Assembly (NCBI RefSeq): GCF_015291745.1
Contig: NZ_CP030059.1
Location: forward strand, 6,723,501 to 6,787,500
DNA: 64,000 bases
Source of the DNA: Bradyrhizobium sp. CCBAU 53351
Lineage (GTDB): Bacteria > Pseudomonadota > Alphaproteobacteria > Rhizobiales > Xanthobacteraceae
Direction: 5' to 3'
Shown one piece after another: positions 50,712 to 59,669 of the stretch; position 1 is the first letter of the stretch, and the number at the start of each line of letters is the position of its first letter. The translations under genes and the position numbers were made by a program. The notes beneath the pieces were generated by a model. It had not been told where the DNA came from. It did no database searches and was given only the letters and a program-made list of their open reading frames with translations.

Positions 50712-51440
50712 ATGGAGACCGCTGCTCGCTCGCGCGCCTGGCGCGCAATGCTTGTCCTGTGCGGATTGATCCTGTTCGGATCGGCCGCCGAGCTTCGCGC
50801 CGGCTCGCTGCTGTCGCCGGGAGCCGGCCTTCTCGTGCGCAAATCCGCCGAGCCGTTCGGCGTATTCGCCTTCGCGATTTCGTCCGGCAGCCTGCGGCAA
50901 AAATGGCTCGCGCTGAAAGACAGGCTCGACGACGACATGGTGCAGCTTGCGCTGTGCGACGGCGACCGCGACAATTGCGCGTCGCCCGCGGCCCTGAAGC
51001 TGCTCGCCATCGTCGACCAGGCCCGTACTCGCGACGGCCGCGCGCGGCTCGGCGAGACCAACCGTGCCATCAACCTTGCCATCCGGGCCGCCAATGACGG
51101 CATGGACGACGTCTGGAGCTCACCGCTTGCGACCTTCGCCAGCGGCACCGGCGATTGCGAAGACTACGCCATCGCCAAGCTGGCCGCGCTGCGGCTGGCA
51201 GGAATCGCCGCCGAAGACCTCCGCATCGTCGTGGTGCGCGACGCCAGGGCCGGTGAAGAGCATGCGGTTGCCGCAGCAAAGCTCGACGGCCGCTGGCTGA
51301 TGCTCGACAACCGCCGCATGGCAATGGTCGAGGACGACGCCGCGCGTAGCTATCAACCGCTGTTCACACTCTACCAGTCGGCCGTGCTGAAATATGTCGA
51401 CGACCCCGCGCGGTTCTCGATGGCGTCCGGCGCGAATTGA
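50712..51440 (+). CDS. LapG-type transglutaminase-like cysteine protease (BTLCP)
   Basis: A 242-residue periplasmic protease of the BTLCP (DUF920) family, to which LapG belongs. A signal peptide covers about residues 1-30. The triad is visible: Cys149 in SGTGDCEDYAIAK, His184 in GEEHAVAAA and Asp199 in RWLMLDNRRM. The acidic residues next to the Cys match the calcium site of LapG. LapG frees the LapA-type adhesin by cutting after an Ala-Ala pair near its N-terminus; the divergent giant adhesin has such a site. GGAAGGGG lies before the ATG. A LapD-like inhibitor is not in the window. Confidence 0.9.
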   Translation: METAARSRAWRAMLVLCGLILFGSAAELRAGSLLSPGAGLLVRKSAEPFGVFAFAISSGSLRQKWLALKDRLDDDMVQLALCDGDRDNCASPAALKLLAIVDQARTRDGRARLGETNRAINLAIRAANDGMDDVWSSPLATFASGTGDCEDYAIAKLAALRLAGIAAEDLRIVVVRDARAGEEHAVAAAKLDGRWLMLDNRRMAMVEDDAARSYQPLFTLYQSAVLKYVDDPARFSMASGAN

Positions 51441-51529
51441 CCCTCTTGTAGACCAGACCTCCCCACACAACCCCATTCCACCACGCGATCCCAGACGCTA
51501 GCATGGCGCTTCCATGCGGGGGCGAGGGA

Positions 51530-52643
51530 ATGCGGTTCATCGTGCTGACTGTGATTGCGCTGCTGGCGCTCGCCTCATCCGCGTCAGCGCAGTCCGACCG
51601 TTCCATCGCCGACAGGCTGCCGCTGTTCGCCAAGAACAACTGCGCGCAGATCCGCGACCCTGGCAATCAATTGTTCTGCGGAGACGCCGCGCTTGCGGCC
51701 GCCGCCGAGACGTTGAGCACCGCGATCGAGGCGCGGCTCGCCCGCCTGCCCGATCGCCTGCCTGCGATCGAAGAGAATGCGATCTGGATCCGCCAGCGCA
51801 ATCTCGGCTGCGGCATCGTCGGGCAGACCGCGGTCCGCCCTGACGAATTCGACCGGGTGAAGGCGTGCCTGCTCAAGGTGACCGAGGAGCGCGCTGCGAT
51901 CGTGCGCGATCCCGACTTCGACTGCCTGGCGGCCAACACCGCAGCAGGCGCGCTGATCTGCGCGGACCCGTCGCTGACCCTGGCCGAAGCAGAGCTCAAT
52001 GGCCTCGTGCTCGGACTGATCAGCAAGCTGGATTCGACCGCGGCGCGCTTTGCCTTCGCTGAATACGGCAGGTGGACCCGCGAACGCGACCGCAAATGCA
52101 ATTTGGTCGGCAAGGAGAACGTGCCGCTCGAGGAGCTCGAATCCGCGGAGGACTGTGTTGCGGAGCATTTGAAGCGCAAGACCGACGAAGTGCGCGCCGC
52201 GAAGGGAGATCCCAAGAAGGTGTTCGGCCGCCAAGTCGCGGCCCGCATCCCCGACACCGACGCGGTCGACTTCTGCGCCGCACGGATCCATGCGGCCAAT
52301 TCGTGCGGCAACTTCCTGCGCATCAACCGCGTCTACGCGCTCGACAGCCAGGTGACCGAGCAGGAGGCGCAGGTCACGGGCGAGATCGAAATGGCGGTGC
52401 TGGCGCCCTTCACTGTGTGTAGCAAGGTCGCGACCACCTGCACCGGCACCTGCTGGGACGCCAGGACCGGTCGTCCGCAGCCAGGCGCCGCCAACAAGGA
52501 ACGCTCGGGCGGAAGCCTTCAACGTGACGCGCCGCCTCAGGATCCAGCGGACGTTTGCGTTCGTCAAAGCCGCCGACGGCTGGCGCTGCCGCGAGGACGA
52601 ACTGGCGCCGGTGAATTCGGGGACGGCCGGCGGGGGATCGTAG
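51530..52643 (+). pseudogene. Secreted LprI-like Cys-rich protein, frameshifted
   Basis: A secreted protein with a signal peptide ending near ASSASA, then repeated Cys-containing blocks (NNCAQIRDPGNQLFCGDAAL; FDCLAANTAAGALICADPSL) like those of LprI/DUF1311 lysozyme-inhibitor-type domains. The reading frame is good to VCSKVATTCTGTCWD (about base 52460). After that, protein-like sequence goes on only in the next frame (NVTRRLRIQRTFAFVKAADG to a TAG at 52641-52643), while the original frame runs on through a palindromic repeat. A one-base insertion or equivalent between about 52450 and 52500 explains this. It may be a real mutation or a sequence error. Confidence 0.7.
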
Positions 52644-52648
52644 CACTT

Positions 52649-52809
52649 ACCCTCCCTTGGAGGGGAAGGGCCGGCTCGCATGGAGCGCAGCGAAATGTGA
52701 GACGGGGTGGGGTGACGAACTCTCGGCTTTGCGGCACTGCCCGTGCTGAGAGATCACCCCACCCCGCTCGCGCTACGCGCGATCGCCCCTCCCCCACCAG
52801 GGGAGGGTG
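52649..52809. repeat. Palindromic intergenic repeat
   Basis: Ends ACCCTCCCTTGGAGGGGAAG and CCCCACCAGGGGAGGGTG are inverted copies, and GGGGTGGGGTGA pairs with TCACCCCACCCC inside. It lies between the convergent frameshifted gene and the Liv binding-protein gene. It is built like the element at 37701-37863 but differs in sequence. Confidence 0.75.
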
Positions 52810-52820
52810 AAAGCGAAGCA

Positions 52821-54020
52821 TCAGAACATCAGATTGTCCTTCACCAGCACCCAGCGGCCGCCCTTGACCTGCTGCACCTGGGTGATGGTGTTCGCGAGGT
52901 GGTCGGTCTTGGAGAACTTGGTCGGCGGCGAGTTGAAGATGTCGAGGAATTTTTCACCCGACTCGAGCGCATCAAGCATCTTCTGGCCCGTGAGGTCCTT
53001 GCCGGCCTTCTGCGCATAGAAGGCGAAGGTCATCATCGCATTGTAGCCGATGATCGCCTGCGTGTTGGCGTCGGTGCCGAACATCTTCTTGTAGTTGACG
53101 AGCCAGTCCTTGACCTTGCCTTTCGCGGTGTCCTCATAGGGGATCTCGAAGCCGCTCGCGGCGTAGAGGCCTTCGACGGCGTCCTTGCCGAGCATCGGCA
53201 CTTCCATCACGTTGGTCGGCGTTGCGCCGAGGAAGGTGACGTCCCAACCGAGCTTCTTGGCCTCGGTCATGGCGCCGATGGGTTCACGCAGCACCGCGCC
53301 GAGCACGACGAGGTCACAGCCGTCGGACTTCATCTTGGCGACCTGCGCGCTGAAGTCGGAGGCGCCGCGCTTGTAGCTGGTGATCGAAGCCGGCTGCACC
53401 TTCATGGCTGTGAGCTGCTGGTTGAAGCCGTCGAGCACGTTTTTGCCGTACTCGTCGTCCTGGTGCATGATGCAGGGCTTCTTGAAGTTCTTCCACTCCA
53501 TCATGTATTTCAGCGCCGCGCGCGTGCTCTCGACATAGGGCAGCAAATTGTTGAACTTGAGGCGCTCCTGCGGCTTGGCCGGATCGAACTTGAAGGTGAA
53601 CTCGGCGGCCGTCAGCGGAAAGAGCTGAAGCACGCCGGCGTCGAGCAGGATGTCCTGCGCGGCGAGCACGGTAGGCGATCCCATCGCCCCGACCATCGCG
53701 AAGATCTTGTCGCGCTCGATCAGTTTTTGCGACGCCAGCACGGCCTTTTTCGGATCGTAGCCGCTGTCCTCGATGACGAGGCGGATCTTGCGGCCGTTGA
53801 CGCCGCCGGCCGCGTTGATCTCCTCGGTCGCCATCTTCATGCCGTTGGAGACCGGAACGCCCCAGCCCTTGATCGGGCCCGAGAGATCCTGATGCGTACC
53901 GATGACGATCTCGCTTGCCGAGATGCCCTCGTTGGTGACCTTGGTTTGCGCCGCGGCCGGCAGACAGGTGAGCACCACGGCACTCACAGCAAGGCCGAAC
54001 GCGCTGAACGATTTCGACAT
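52821..54020 (-). CDS. Branched-chain amino-acid type ABC substrate-binding protein
   Basis: A 399-residue periplasmic binding protein (SBP family 6, LivJ/LivK type) with a signal peptide ending at PAAA. GISASEIVIGTHQDLSGPIK is the family start, and IRLVIEDSGYDPKKAVLAS and AMVGAMGSPTVLAAQDI follow. It is the last gene of a Liv-type operon, after the CoA ligase. In Bradyrhizobium-like bacteria such systems often take up aromatic or other carboxylic acids rather than leucine. The ligase gene here points the same way. Confidence 0.9.
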   Translation of the reverse strand: MSKSFSAFGLAVSAVVLTCLPAAAQTKVTNEGISASEIVIGTHQDLSGPIKGWGVPVSNGMKMATEEINAAGGVNGRKIRLVIEDSGYDPKKAVLASQKLIERDKIFAMVGAMGSPTVLAAQDILLDAGVLQLFPLTAAEFTFKFDPAKPQERLKFNNLLPYVESTRAALKYMMEWKNFKKPCIMHQDDEYGKNVLDGFNQQLTAMKVQPASITSYKRGASDFSAQVAKMKSDGCDLVVLGAVLREPIGAMTEAKKLGWDVTFLGATPTNVMEVPMLGKDAVEGLYAASGFEIPYEDTAKGKVKDWLVNYKKMFGTDANTQAIIGYNAMMTFAFYAQKAGKDLTGQKMLDALESGEKFLDIFNSPPTKFSKTDHLANTITQVQQVKGGRWVLVKDNLMF

Positions 54021-54104
54021 TGACGTCTCCTCTCCTAAAGGCCCGTGTTACGCGGAGGGCGGGGGCCGTCGCTCCTTCGCTTTCTCAGACGTGACTTTTC
54101 TTCA

Positions 54105-54154
54105 GCGCATGCCCCTTCTCGGAAAACCGGTTTCCACTCTTCCGGGGCATGCGC
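54105..54154. repeat. Short palindromic repeat
   Basis: GCGCATGCCCC and GGGGCATGCGC are perfect 11-base inverted ends around CGGAAAACCGGTTTCC. The middle (GGAAAACCGGTTTCC) is nearly palindromic itself. The GGAAAACCGGTTTCCACT core is a pattern common in rhizobial intergenic repeats. It lies between the ligase and binding-protein genes and may act as an mRNA stabiliser. Confidence 0.75.
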
Positions 54155-54159
54155 ATGCC

Positions 54160-55998
54160 TCACGCCACCGCGCGTTGGCGATACATCGCTTCGATCTCGG
54201 CGGCGTAGCGCTTGTTCACGAAGCCGCGCTTCAATTTCATGGTCGGCGTCAGCTCCTCGTCCTCCGGCGTGAGCTGGCGCTCGATCAGGTAGAACTTCTT
54301 GATGGTCTCGACGCGGGCGAAATTGCCGTTGACCTGCTCGATCTCGCGACCGATCAGATCCTGAATCTCCGTCGCCCGGCACAGGCTCGCATAATTGGTG
54401 AAGGGAATGTCGTGATCCTGGGCGAACTTCTCGACATTCTCCTGGTCGATCATCACGAGGCAGGTCAAATACGGCCGCTTGTCACCGATCACGACGGCAT
54501 CCGAGATGTAGGGCGAGAATTTGAGCTGGTTCTCGATCTCGGACGGCGTGATGTTCTTGCCGCCGGAGGTGATGATGATGTCCTTCATCCGGTCGGTGAT
54601 CCGAACGAAGCCCTCGTTGTCGATGGTGCCGACGTCTCCGGTGTGCAGCCAGCCGCGCTGATCGATCGCCTCCGCCGTCTTCTCCGGCTGGTTGAGATAG
54701 CCCATGAACAGGAAGTCGCCCTTGATCAGGATCTCTCCTTCGGGCGACAGCGCGACCTCGCCCCAGGACACCGCGGTACCCACCGAGCCGAGCTTGATCC
54801 GCTCCGCCGGCATCATGGTGGCGACGCCGCAATTCTCGGTCTGGCCGTAGAGCTCGTGCATGTCGATGCCGAGCGCGAGATACCAGCGGATCAGTTCCGG
54901 CGCGATCGGCGCCGCGCCGGTGAAGGCGACGCGGCAGCGATCGAGCCCGATCATGCGGCGGATGTTGCGGAATGCGACCCGGTAGGCGACGCGGCTTGCG
55001 AGCCGCAGCGACAGCGGCGGCGCCTTGCCCTCGAGCCTGTAGTCGACCATGCGGTAGCCGATGCCGATGGCGCGGCGATAGACCCATTGCTGGAGCGGCG
55101 TCGCATCCTTCAGCGCGATGGTGACGGCGGAATAGAATTTCTCCCAGATGCGCGGCACCGCCAGGAAGACGGTCGGCTGCACCTCGCGCAAATTGTCCGG
55201 CACGGTCTCCGGGCTCTCGGCGAAATTCATCACCGAGCCGAGCGCGACCGAGATGTAGTAGCCGCCGATGCGTTCGGCGACGTGGCAGAGCGGCAGGAAG
55301 ATCAGGCGGTCGTCGTCCTCTCGCGCCGGGATGAAGTCATTGGCATGCCGCATCTGGTGCGTGACGCTGCGGTTGGCGTGCATCGCGCCTTTGGGCGGGC
55401 CGGTCGTGCCGGACGTATAAACGAGGATGGCGAGATCGCCGGCGCTGCGGCTGTCTATCATCTCCTGCCACAGCGCCTCGCGCCCGACCATGTGATTGCG
55501 GCCGAGCGCGCGAAACTCGTCGAGCGACATCACCATGTCGTCGGAGAAGCCGCTGAGCCCCTCCATGTCGAACACGATGATCTTCTGCAGGCTTGCACAG
55601 CGGGCGCGGCAGGCGAGGATCTTGTCGAGCTGCTCCTCGTCCTCGGCGAAGATCACCCTGGTTCGGGAATCGTTGACGAGATATTCGACCTGGGACGACG
55701 CGTCGGTCGGGTAGATGCCCGAGGAGACACCGCCGGCGCACAGGATGCCCATGTCGGCATGGACCCATTCCGGGACGGCGTTGGCGATGATGGAGGCGAC
55801 GTCGCCGGGCAGGAAGCCGATCGCATTGAGCCCGTAGGCGATCTCCTTGGAGATCTCCAGCCATTCGCGCCAGCTCGTCGGCTGCCAGATCCCGAATTTC
55901 TTCTCGCGGATCGCCGGCCGATCGCCGCGCGCCTCCGCAGCGCGCAGAAAGCTCTTTGCGATCGTATCAGCGACCGTCAGCACCGCCGGTCGGGCCAT
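54160..55998 (-). CDS. AMP-dependent acyl-CoA synthetase (long-chain type)
   Basis: A 612-residue adenylate-forming ligase that makes acyl-CoA from a carboxylic acid, ATP and CoA. Motif A5-type LVYTSGTTGPPKGAMHA (about residues 190-206), ELYGQTENCGVATMM, GWLHTGDVGTIDNEGFVRI and the hinge DRMKDIIITSGGKNITPSE all match the long-chain/VLCFA type. It lies inside a Liv-type operon between livF-like and the binding-protein gene. This position suggests activation of the imported acid. Substrate could be a fatty acid or an aromatic acid. Confidence 0.9.
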   Translation of the reverse strand: MARPAVLTVADTIAKSFLRAAEARGDRPAIREKKFGIWQPTSWREWLEISKEIAYGLNAIGFLPGDVASIIANAVPEWVHADMGILCAGGVSSGIYPTDASSQVEYLVNDSRTRVIFAEDEEQLDKILACRARCASLQKIIVFDMEGLSGFSDDMVMSLDEFRALGRNHMVGREALWQEMIDSRSAGDLAILVYTSGTTGPPKGAMHANRSVTHQMRHANDFIPAREDDDRLIFLPLCHVAERIGGYYISVALGSVMNFAESPETVPDNLREVQPTVFLAVPRIWEKFYSAVTIALKDATPLQQWVYRRAIGIGYRMVDYRLEGKAPPLSLRLASRVAYRVAFRNIRRMIGLDRCRVAFTGAAPIAPELIRWYLALGIDMHELYGQTENCGVATMMPAERIKLGSVGTAVSWGEVALSPEGEILIKGDFLFMGYLNQPEKTAEAIDQRGWLHTGDVGTIDNEGFVRITDRMKDIIITSGGKNITPSEIENQLKFSPYISDAVVIGDKRPYLTCLVMIDQENVEKFAQDHDIPFTNYASLCRATEIQDLIGREIEQVNGNFARVETIKKFYLIERQLTPEDEELTPTMKLKRGFVNKRYAAEIEAMYRQRAVA

Positions 55999-56089
55999 GC
56001 GCCTCTCCTCCCTGTCGCCTGCCTCCGCTGCCTGCCTTGCCGGCGGTCTATGTCGCGGATGGCAAGCTCATCTTACTGCCAGCTTGTCC

Positions 56090-56878
56090 TCACCGCCACG
56101 TCTTCTTCTTTTTCCAGCGCCGCTCGCCGCGGGCGCCCGCTTCCTTGGCGCCAAGGTAGAACTCCTGGATGTCCTGGGAATGCATCAAGCGGTCGCAGCT
56201 GTCGTTCATCACGATGCGGCCGATCTCCAGCACATAGCCGTAATGCGCCGTCTCCAGCGCCACCTTGGCGTTTTGCTCGACCAGCAGGATCGACATGCCC
56301 TGCTCCTCGTTGACGCGCCGGATGATGGTGAAGATCTCCTTCACCAGCAGCGGCGACAGGCCGAGCGAGGGCTCGTCGAGCAACAGCAGCGTCGGCCGGT
56401 TCATCAGCGCGCGTCCGATCGCGAGCATCTGCTGCTCGCCGCCCGAGAGCTGGCCGGCCGGCTGGTTGATGCGCTCCTTCAGGCGCGGGAAATAGCCGTA
56501 GACGCGCTCGAGATCGTCAGCGACGCCGTCGCGGTCCTTGCGCGGATAGGCCCCCATCATCAGGTTCTCGCGCACGGACAGGAACGGGAACACCTCGCGC
56601 CCCTCCGGCACATGGCTGAGGCCGAGCCGCACGATCCGGTCGGCCTCCATGCGCTGGATCGGCTTGCCCAGGAATTCGATCGAGCCCTTCTGCGGATCGA
56701 GGATGCCGGAGATGGTCTTCAGGACCGTGGTCTTGCCGGCGCCATTGGCCCCCAGCAGCGTGACGATGCGGCCGCGCGGCACTTCCAGCGAGATGCCGCG
56801 GATCGCCATGATCGGTCCGTAATAGCTCTCGATGTTGGAGAGCTTCAGGATGATATCGGGTGTCACCGCGGCATCCAT
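56090..56878 (-). CDS. livF: Branched-chain amino-acid type ABC ATPase LivF
   Basis: A 262-residue ATPase with Walker A LLGANGAGKTTVLK, signature LSGGEQQMLAIGRALMN and Walker B LLLLDEPSLGLSPLL, the usual LivF sequences. The protein ends with a Lys-rich tail (RRWKKKKTWR) that is longer than in E. coli LivF. It starts three bases after the LivG gene. It works with LivG on the LivHM channel. Confidence 0.92.
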   Translation of the reverse strand: MDAAVTPDIILKLSNIESYYGPIMAIRGISLEVPRGRIVTLLGANGAGKTTVLKTISGILDPQKGSIEFLGKPIQRMEADRIVRLGLSHVPEGREVFPFLSVRENLMMGAYPRKDRDGVADDLERVYGYFPRLKERINQPAGQLSGGEQQMLAIGRALMNRPTLLLLDEPSLGLSPLLVKEIFTIIRRVNEEQGMSILLVEQNAKVALETAHYGYVLEIGRIVMNDSCDRLMHSQDIQEFYLGAKEAGARGERRWKKKKTWR

Positions 56879-56881
56879 GGG

Positions 56882-57640
56882 TCAGGCTCCAAGATACGCG
56901 GCGACGACGTCGGGGTGCTGCTGAACCTCGGCAGGCGAGCCCATCGCCAGCACGCGGCCGTAGTTCAGTGCGATGACGCGGTCGGAGACCCGATTGACCA
57001 GCGACATGTCGTGCTCGACCATCAGCACGGTGATGCCGAGCTCGCTCTTCATGTCCCGGATCCAGAACGACATGTCGTCGGTCTCCTCGACATTGAGGCC
57101 GGATGACGGCTCGTCGAGCAGGATCAGCTTGGGCTCCGAGCACAGCGCGCGGGCCAGCTCGATCACCTTGCGGACACCATAGGGCAGGCCGGAGATCAGC
57201 TTGTCGCGATAGGGTTCGAGATCGAGGAATTCGATGACCTGCTCGACCCTGCGGCGGTGCAGCTTCTCGTTGGCCCGCACGCTCGGCAGGAACAGCAGCT
57301 CCTGCCAGAGCTGCGTGCTCGAGTGCCGGTGGCGGCCGACCAGGAGGTTGGAGAGCACGGTCGCGTTCTCGAACAGCTCGATGTTCTGGAAAGTGCGGGC
57401 GATGCCGAGCTTGGCGATGTCGTAGGGCGGCTCCTCCGTGATGTCCTGGTTCTCGAAGAAGATACGGCCCGAGGTCGGCCGGTAGATCCGCGAGATCAAA
57501 TTGAAGATCGAGCTCTTGCCGGCGCCGTTGGGCCCGATGATCGAGAGGATCTCGCCCTTCTCGATCGCGAAGGACACCGCATCGACGGCCTTGAGGCCCC
57601 CGAAATGCAGCGACAGGTTCTCGGCGCGGAAATAGCTCAT
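56882..57640 (-). CDS. livG: Branched-chain amino-acid type ABC ATPase LivG
   Basis: A 252-residue ATPase with Walker A IIGPNGAGKSSIFN, a signature region that is altered (SGLPYGVRKVIELARALC in place of the usual SLPYGQQRRLEIARAL) and Walker B LILLDEPSSGLN. The LivG-specific insert FQNIELFENATVLSNLLVG is present. Its ATG overlaps the stop of the LivM gene by four bases. Pairs with LivF. Confidence 0.92.
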   Translation of the reverse strand: MSYFRAENLSLHFGGLKAVDAVSFAIEKGEILSIIGPNGAGKSSIFNLISRIYRPTSGRIFFENQDITEEPPYDIAKLGIARTFQNIELFENATVLSNLLVGRHRHSSTQLWQELLFLPSVRANEKLHRRRVEQVIEFLDLEPYRDKLISGLPYGVRKVIELARALCSEPKLILLDEPSSGLNVEETDDMSFWIRDMKSELGITVLMVEHDMSLVNRVSDRVIALNYGRVLAMGSPAEVQQHPDVVAAYLGA

Positions 57641-58788
57641 CGGTTCCGCTCCGACTTCACATAGATCTTCTGCCGCTTGAAGGTGGCGCGCTTGTAGAGC
57701 GGGAACAGCTGGAAGAAGAGCTTGATCTTCAGCCAGCGGCCGTAGAGGCCGAGCGGCTCGAACAGCACGAACAGCACGATGATGATGCCGTAGATCGCGC
57801 CCTTCAGGCCGTTGAGCGAGGCGAAGGCCGCGACGTTCGACTTGATATTTCCCGCGATCGCCGGGCCGGCGCCAAGCGTCGCCGCGATGCCGGAGATCAT
57901 GCCGGGCATGTCGTCCTTGAGGTAGGTGAGGAAGGGATCGATCATCACGATGAAGATCGCGCCCAGCACCGCACCGTGCAGGCTGAAGGTGCCGCCGATC
58001 AGGATCACGATGATGAACTCGATCGAGAGCTGCAGCGTGAACATCTCCGGCGAGATGAAGGAGAGCTTGTGGGCGAACAACACGCCGGCAAAGCCGGTGA
58101 TCGCCGCAGAGATCGCAAAGGACTTCACCTTATAGAGCGCGACGTTGACGCCCATGCTGCGCGCCGCCGTCTCGCTGTCGCGGATCGCGACGAAGGCGCG
58201 CCCCGTCGGCGAGCGCAGCAGATTGAGCGTGCCGACGATGGTCAGCACCAGCACGGCAAGGCAGAGGAAATAGAAGGCCGGGCTGTCGCGCGGCACCGTG
58301 ACGCCGAGCAGCGACAACGTCTTGACCCGCATGCCCTCGTTGCCGTTGGTGACGCTTTCCCAGCGCGCCAGGATCTCCTCGACGATCAGGGCGAAGGAGA
58401 TGGTGGCGATGACAAGGTAGATGCCGGTGAGGCGCAGCGCGGGAAAGCCGACCATCGCGCCGATGATGCCGGTCAGGCCGCCGGCGGCGAGGAAGTAGAC
58501 CGGGAACGGCACGTTGTATTTCTGCAAATAGGCGGCGGTGTAGGCGCCAATGGCGAGGAACGCGGCGTGGCCGAGCGAGGCCTGGCCGGTGAAGCCGGTG
58601 AGGATCAAGAGCGCCACGCCGACGGTCGCATAGATGCAGACGAAGACGAGCTGGCTCATCAGATAGCTGGAGAGCACATAGGGTGCGATCAGCAGCAGGG
58701 CGAGCAGGATGCCGTAGGAGACGAAGTAGCCCGAATGCGGGAACAGCTTGATGTCGTCCTCATAGTCGGTCTTGAACAGGAAGCGCAT
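57637..58788 (-). CDS. livM: Branched-chain amino-acid type ABC permease LivM
   Basis: A 383-residue inner-membrane permease with about ten helices. GFTGQASLGHAAFLAIGAYT and YLVIATISFALIVEEI are typical of LivM. The EAA-like loop is AIRDSETAARSMGVNVALYK. The C-terminus has an added basic tail (KRATFKRQKIYVKSERNR). The stop overlaps the LivG start, and the ATG lies five bases after the LivH stop. It forms the channel with LivH. Confidence 0.92.
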   Translation of the reverse strand: MRFLFKTDYEDDIKLFPHSGYFVSYGILLALLLIAPYVLSSYLMSQLVFVCIYATVGVALLILTGFTGQASLGHAAFLAIGAYTAAYLQKYNVPFPVYFLAAGGLTGIIGAMVGFPALRLTGIYLVIATISFALIVEEILARWESVTNGNEGMRVKTLSLLGVTVPRDSPAFYFLCLAVLVLTIVGTLNLLRSPTGRAFVAIRDSETAARSMGVNVALYKVKSFAISAAITGFAGVLFAHKLSFISPEMFTLQLSIEFIIVILIGGTFSLHGAVLGAIFIVMIDPFLTYLKDDMPGMISGIAATLGAGPAIAGNIKSNVAAFASLNGLKGAIYGIIIVLFVLFEPLGLYGRWLKIKLFFQLFPLYKRATFKRQKIYVKSERNR

Positions 58789-58793
58789 GGCGT

Positions 58794-59669
58794 TCAGACC
58801 TTCTTGCGGACGTGGTGGCCGAACAGGCCTTCGGGCTTCAAGAGCAGCACCGCGAGCAACACGAGATAGGGCGCGACGTCCTTCCAGCCTTCGGGCAGGT
58901 AGAAGCCGGCCATGCTCTCGATCACGCCGATCAGGACGCCACCGACCACCGCACCCGGAATCGAACCGAAGCCACCGAGCACCGCGGCCGGAAACGCCTT
59001 CAGGCCGAGCACGAGGCCGACATTGGAATGGATGAAGGTGATCGGCGCCAGCAACACGCCGGCGCAGGTCGCGACCGCCGCGCTGATCGCCCAGACGATC
59101 GAGACGACGCGCTTGACCGGAATGCCCATGTAATAGGCGGCGAGCATGTTCTCGGAGCTGGCACGCATCGCGGTGCCGAGCGTGGTCTTGTTGAAGAACA
59201 GCCAGAGCAGCGTGCACAGGATCATCGTCGCCGCGATCACCGACAGCTTGTCGTAGGCGAGCACCAGCGAGCCGATCCGCAGCACGCCTTGGCTGAACGG
59301 CGTCTCGATCTTCAGATCGTCGGTGCCCCAGATCATGCCGGCGATCGAGCGCAGGAAATAGCCGAGGCCGATGGTCGCCATGATGATGGAGAATTGCGGA
59401 TAGCCGAGGATCGGCCGCACCACCACGCGCTCCGCCAGCATGCCGAACAGCGCCATCGCGGCCACCGCACCGGCAAAGCCGATCCAGTAGTTCAGGCCCA
59501 TCATGCCGATGAAGGTGAAGGCGAAGAAGCCGCCGAGCATCATCAGGTCGCCCTGGGCGAAATTGACGACCTCGGTGGCCTTGTAGACGAGCACGAAGCC
59601 GAGCGCGATCAGGCCGTAGACGCAGCCGAGCGCAACACCGCTGACCAGCTGCTGAACGAAATCCAGCAT
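58794..59669 (-). CDS. livH: Branched-chain amino-acid type ABC permease LivH
   Basis: A 291-residue permease with about eight helices. The start MLDFVQQLVSGVALGCVYGL, ATEVVNFAQGDLMMLGGFFA and MRASSENMLAAYYMGIPVKR (EAA-like loop) are typical of LivH. It is the first gene of the six-gene operon livH-livM-livG-livF-ligase-binding protein. The start at MLDFV has GGGAGGACG a short way upstream; a longer in-frame version is unlikely. The operon promoter should lie in the 261-base gap before the divergent ABC exporter, where nothing else is seen. Confidence 0.92.
   Translation of the reverse strand: MLDFVQQLVSGVALGCVYGLIALGFVLVYKATEVVNFAQGDLMMLGGFFAFTFIGMMGLNYWIGFAGAVAAMALFGMLAERVVVRPILGYPQFSIIMATIGLGYFLRSIAGMIWGTDDLKIETPFSQGVLRIGSLVLAYDKLSVIAATMILCTLLWLFFNKTTLGTAMRASSENMLAAYYMGIPVKRVVSIVWAISAAVATCAGVLLAPITFIHSNVGLVLGLKAFPAAVLGGFGSIPGAVVGGVLIGVIESMAGFYLPEGWKDVAPYLVLLAVLLLKPEGLFGHHVRKKV

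Noticed and set aside
52644..52810. C-terminal extension of the LprI-like protein in the uncorrected frame
   Set aside because: It translates a palindromic repeat and is Arg/Pro-rich; the neighbouring frame gives a normal end with a stop at 52643.
53902..56313. Open frame of 803 codons on the plus strand
   Set aside because: It is opposite the acyl-CoA ligase and parts of the Liv genes, all with motifs; the product is low-complexity.
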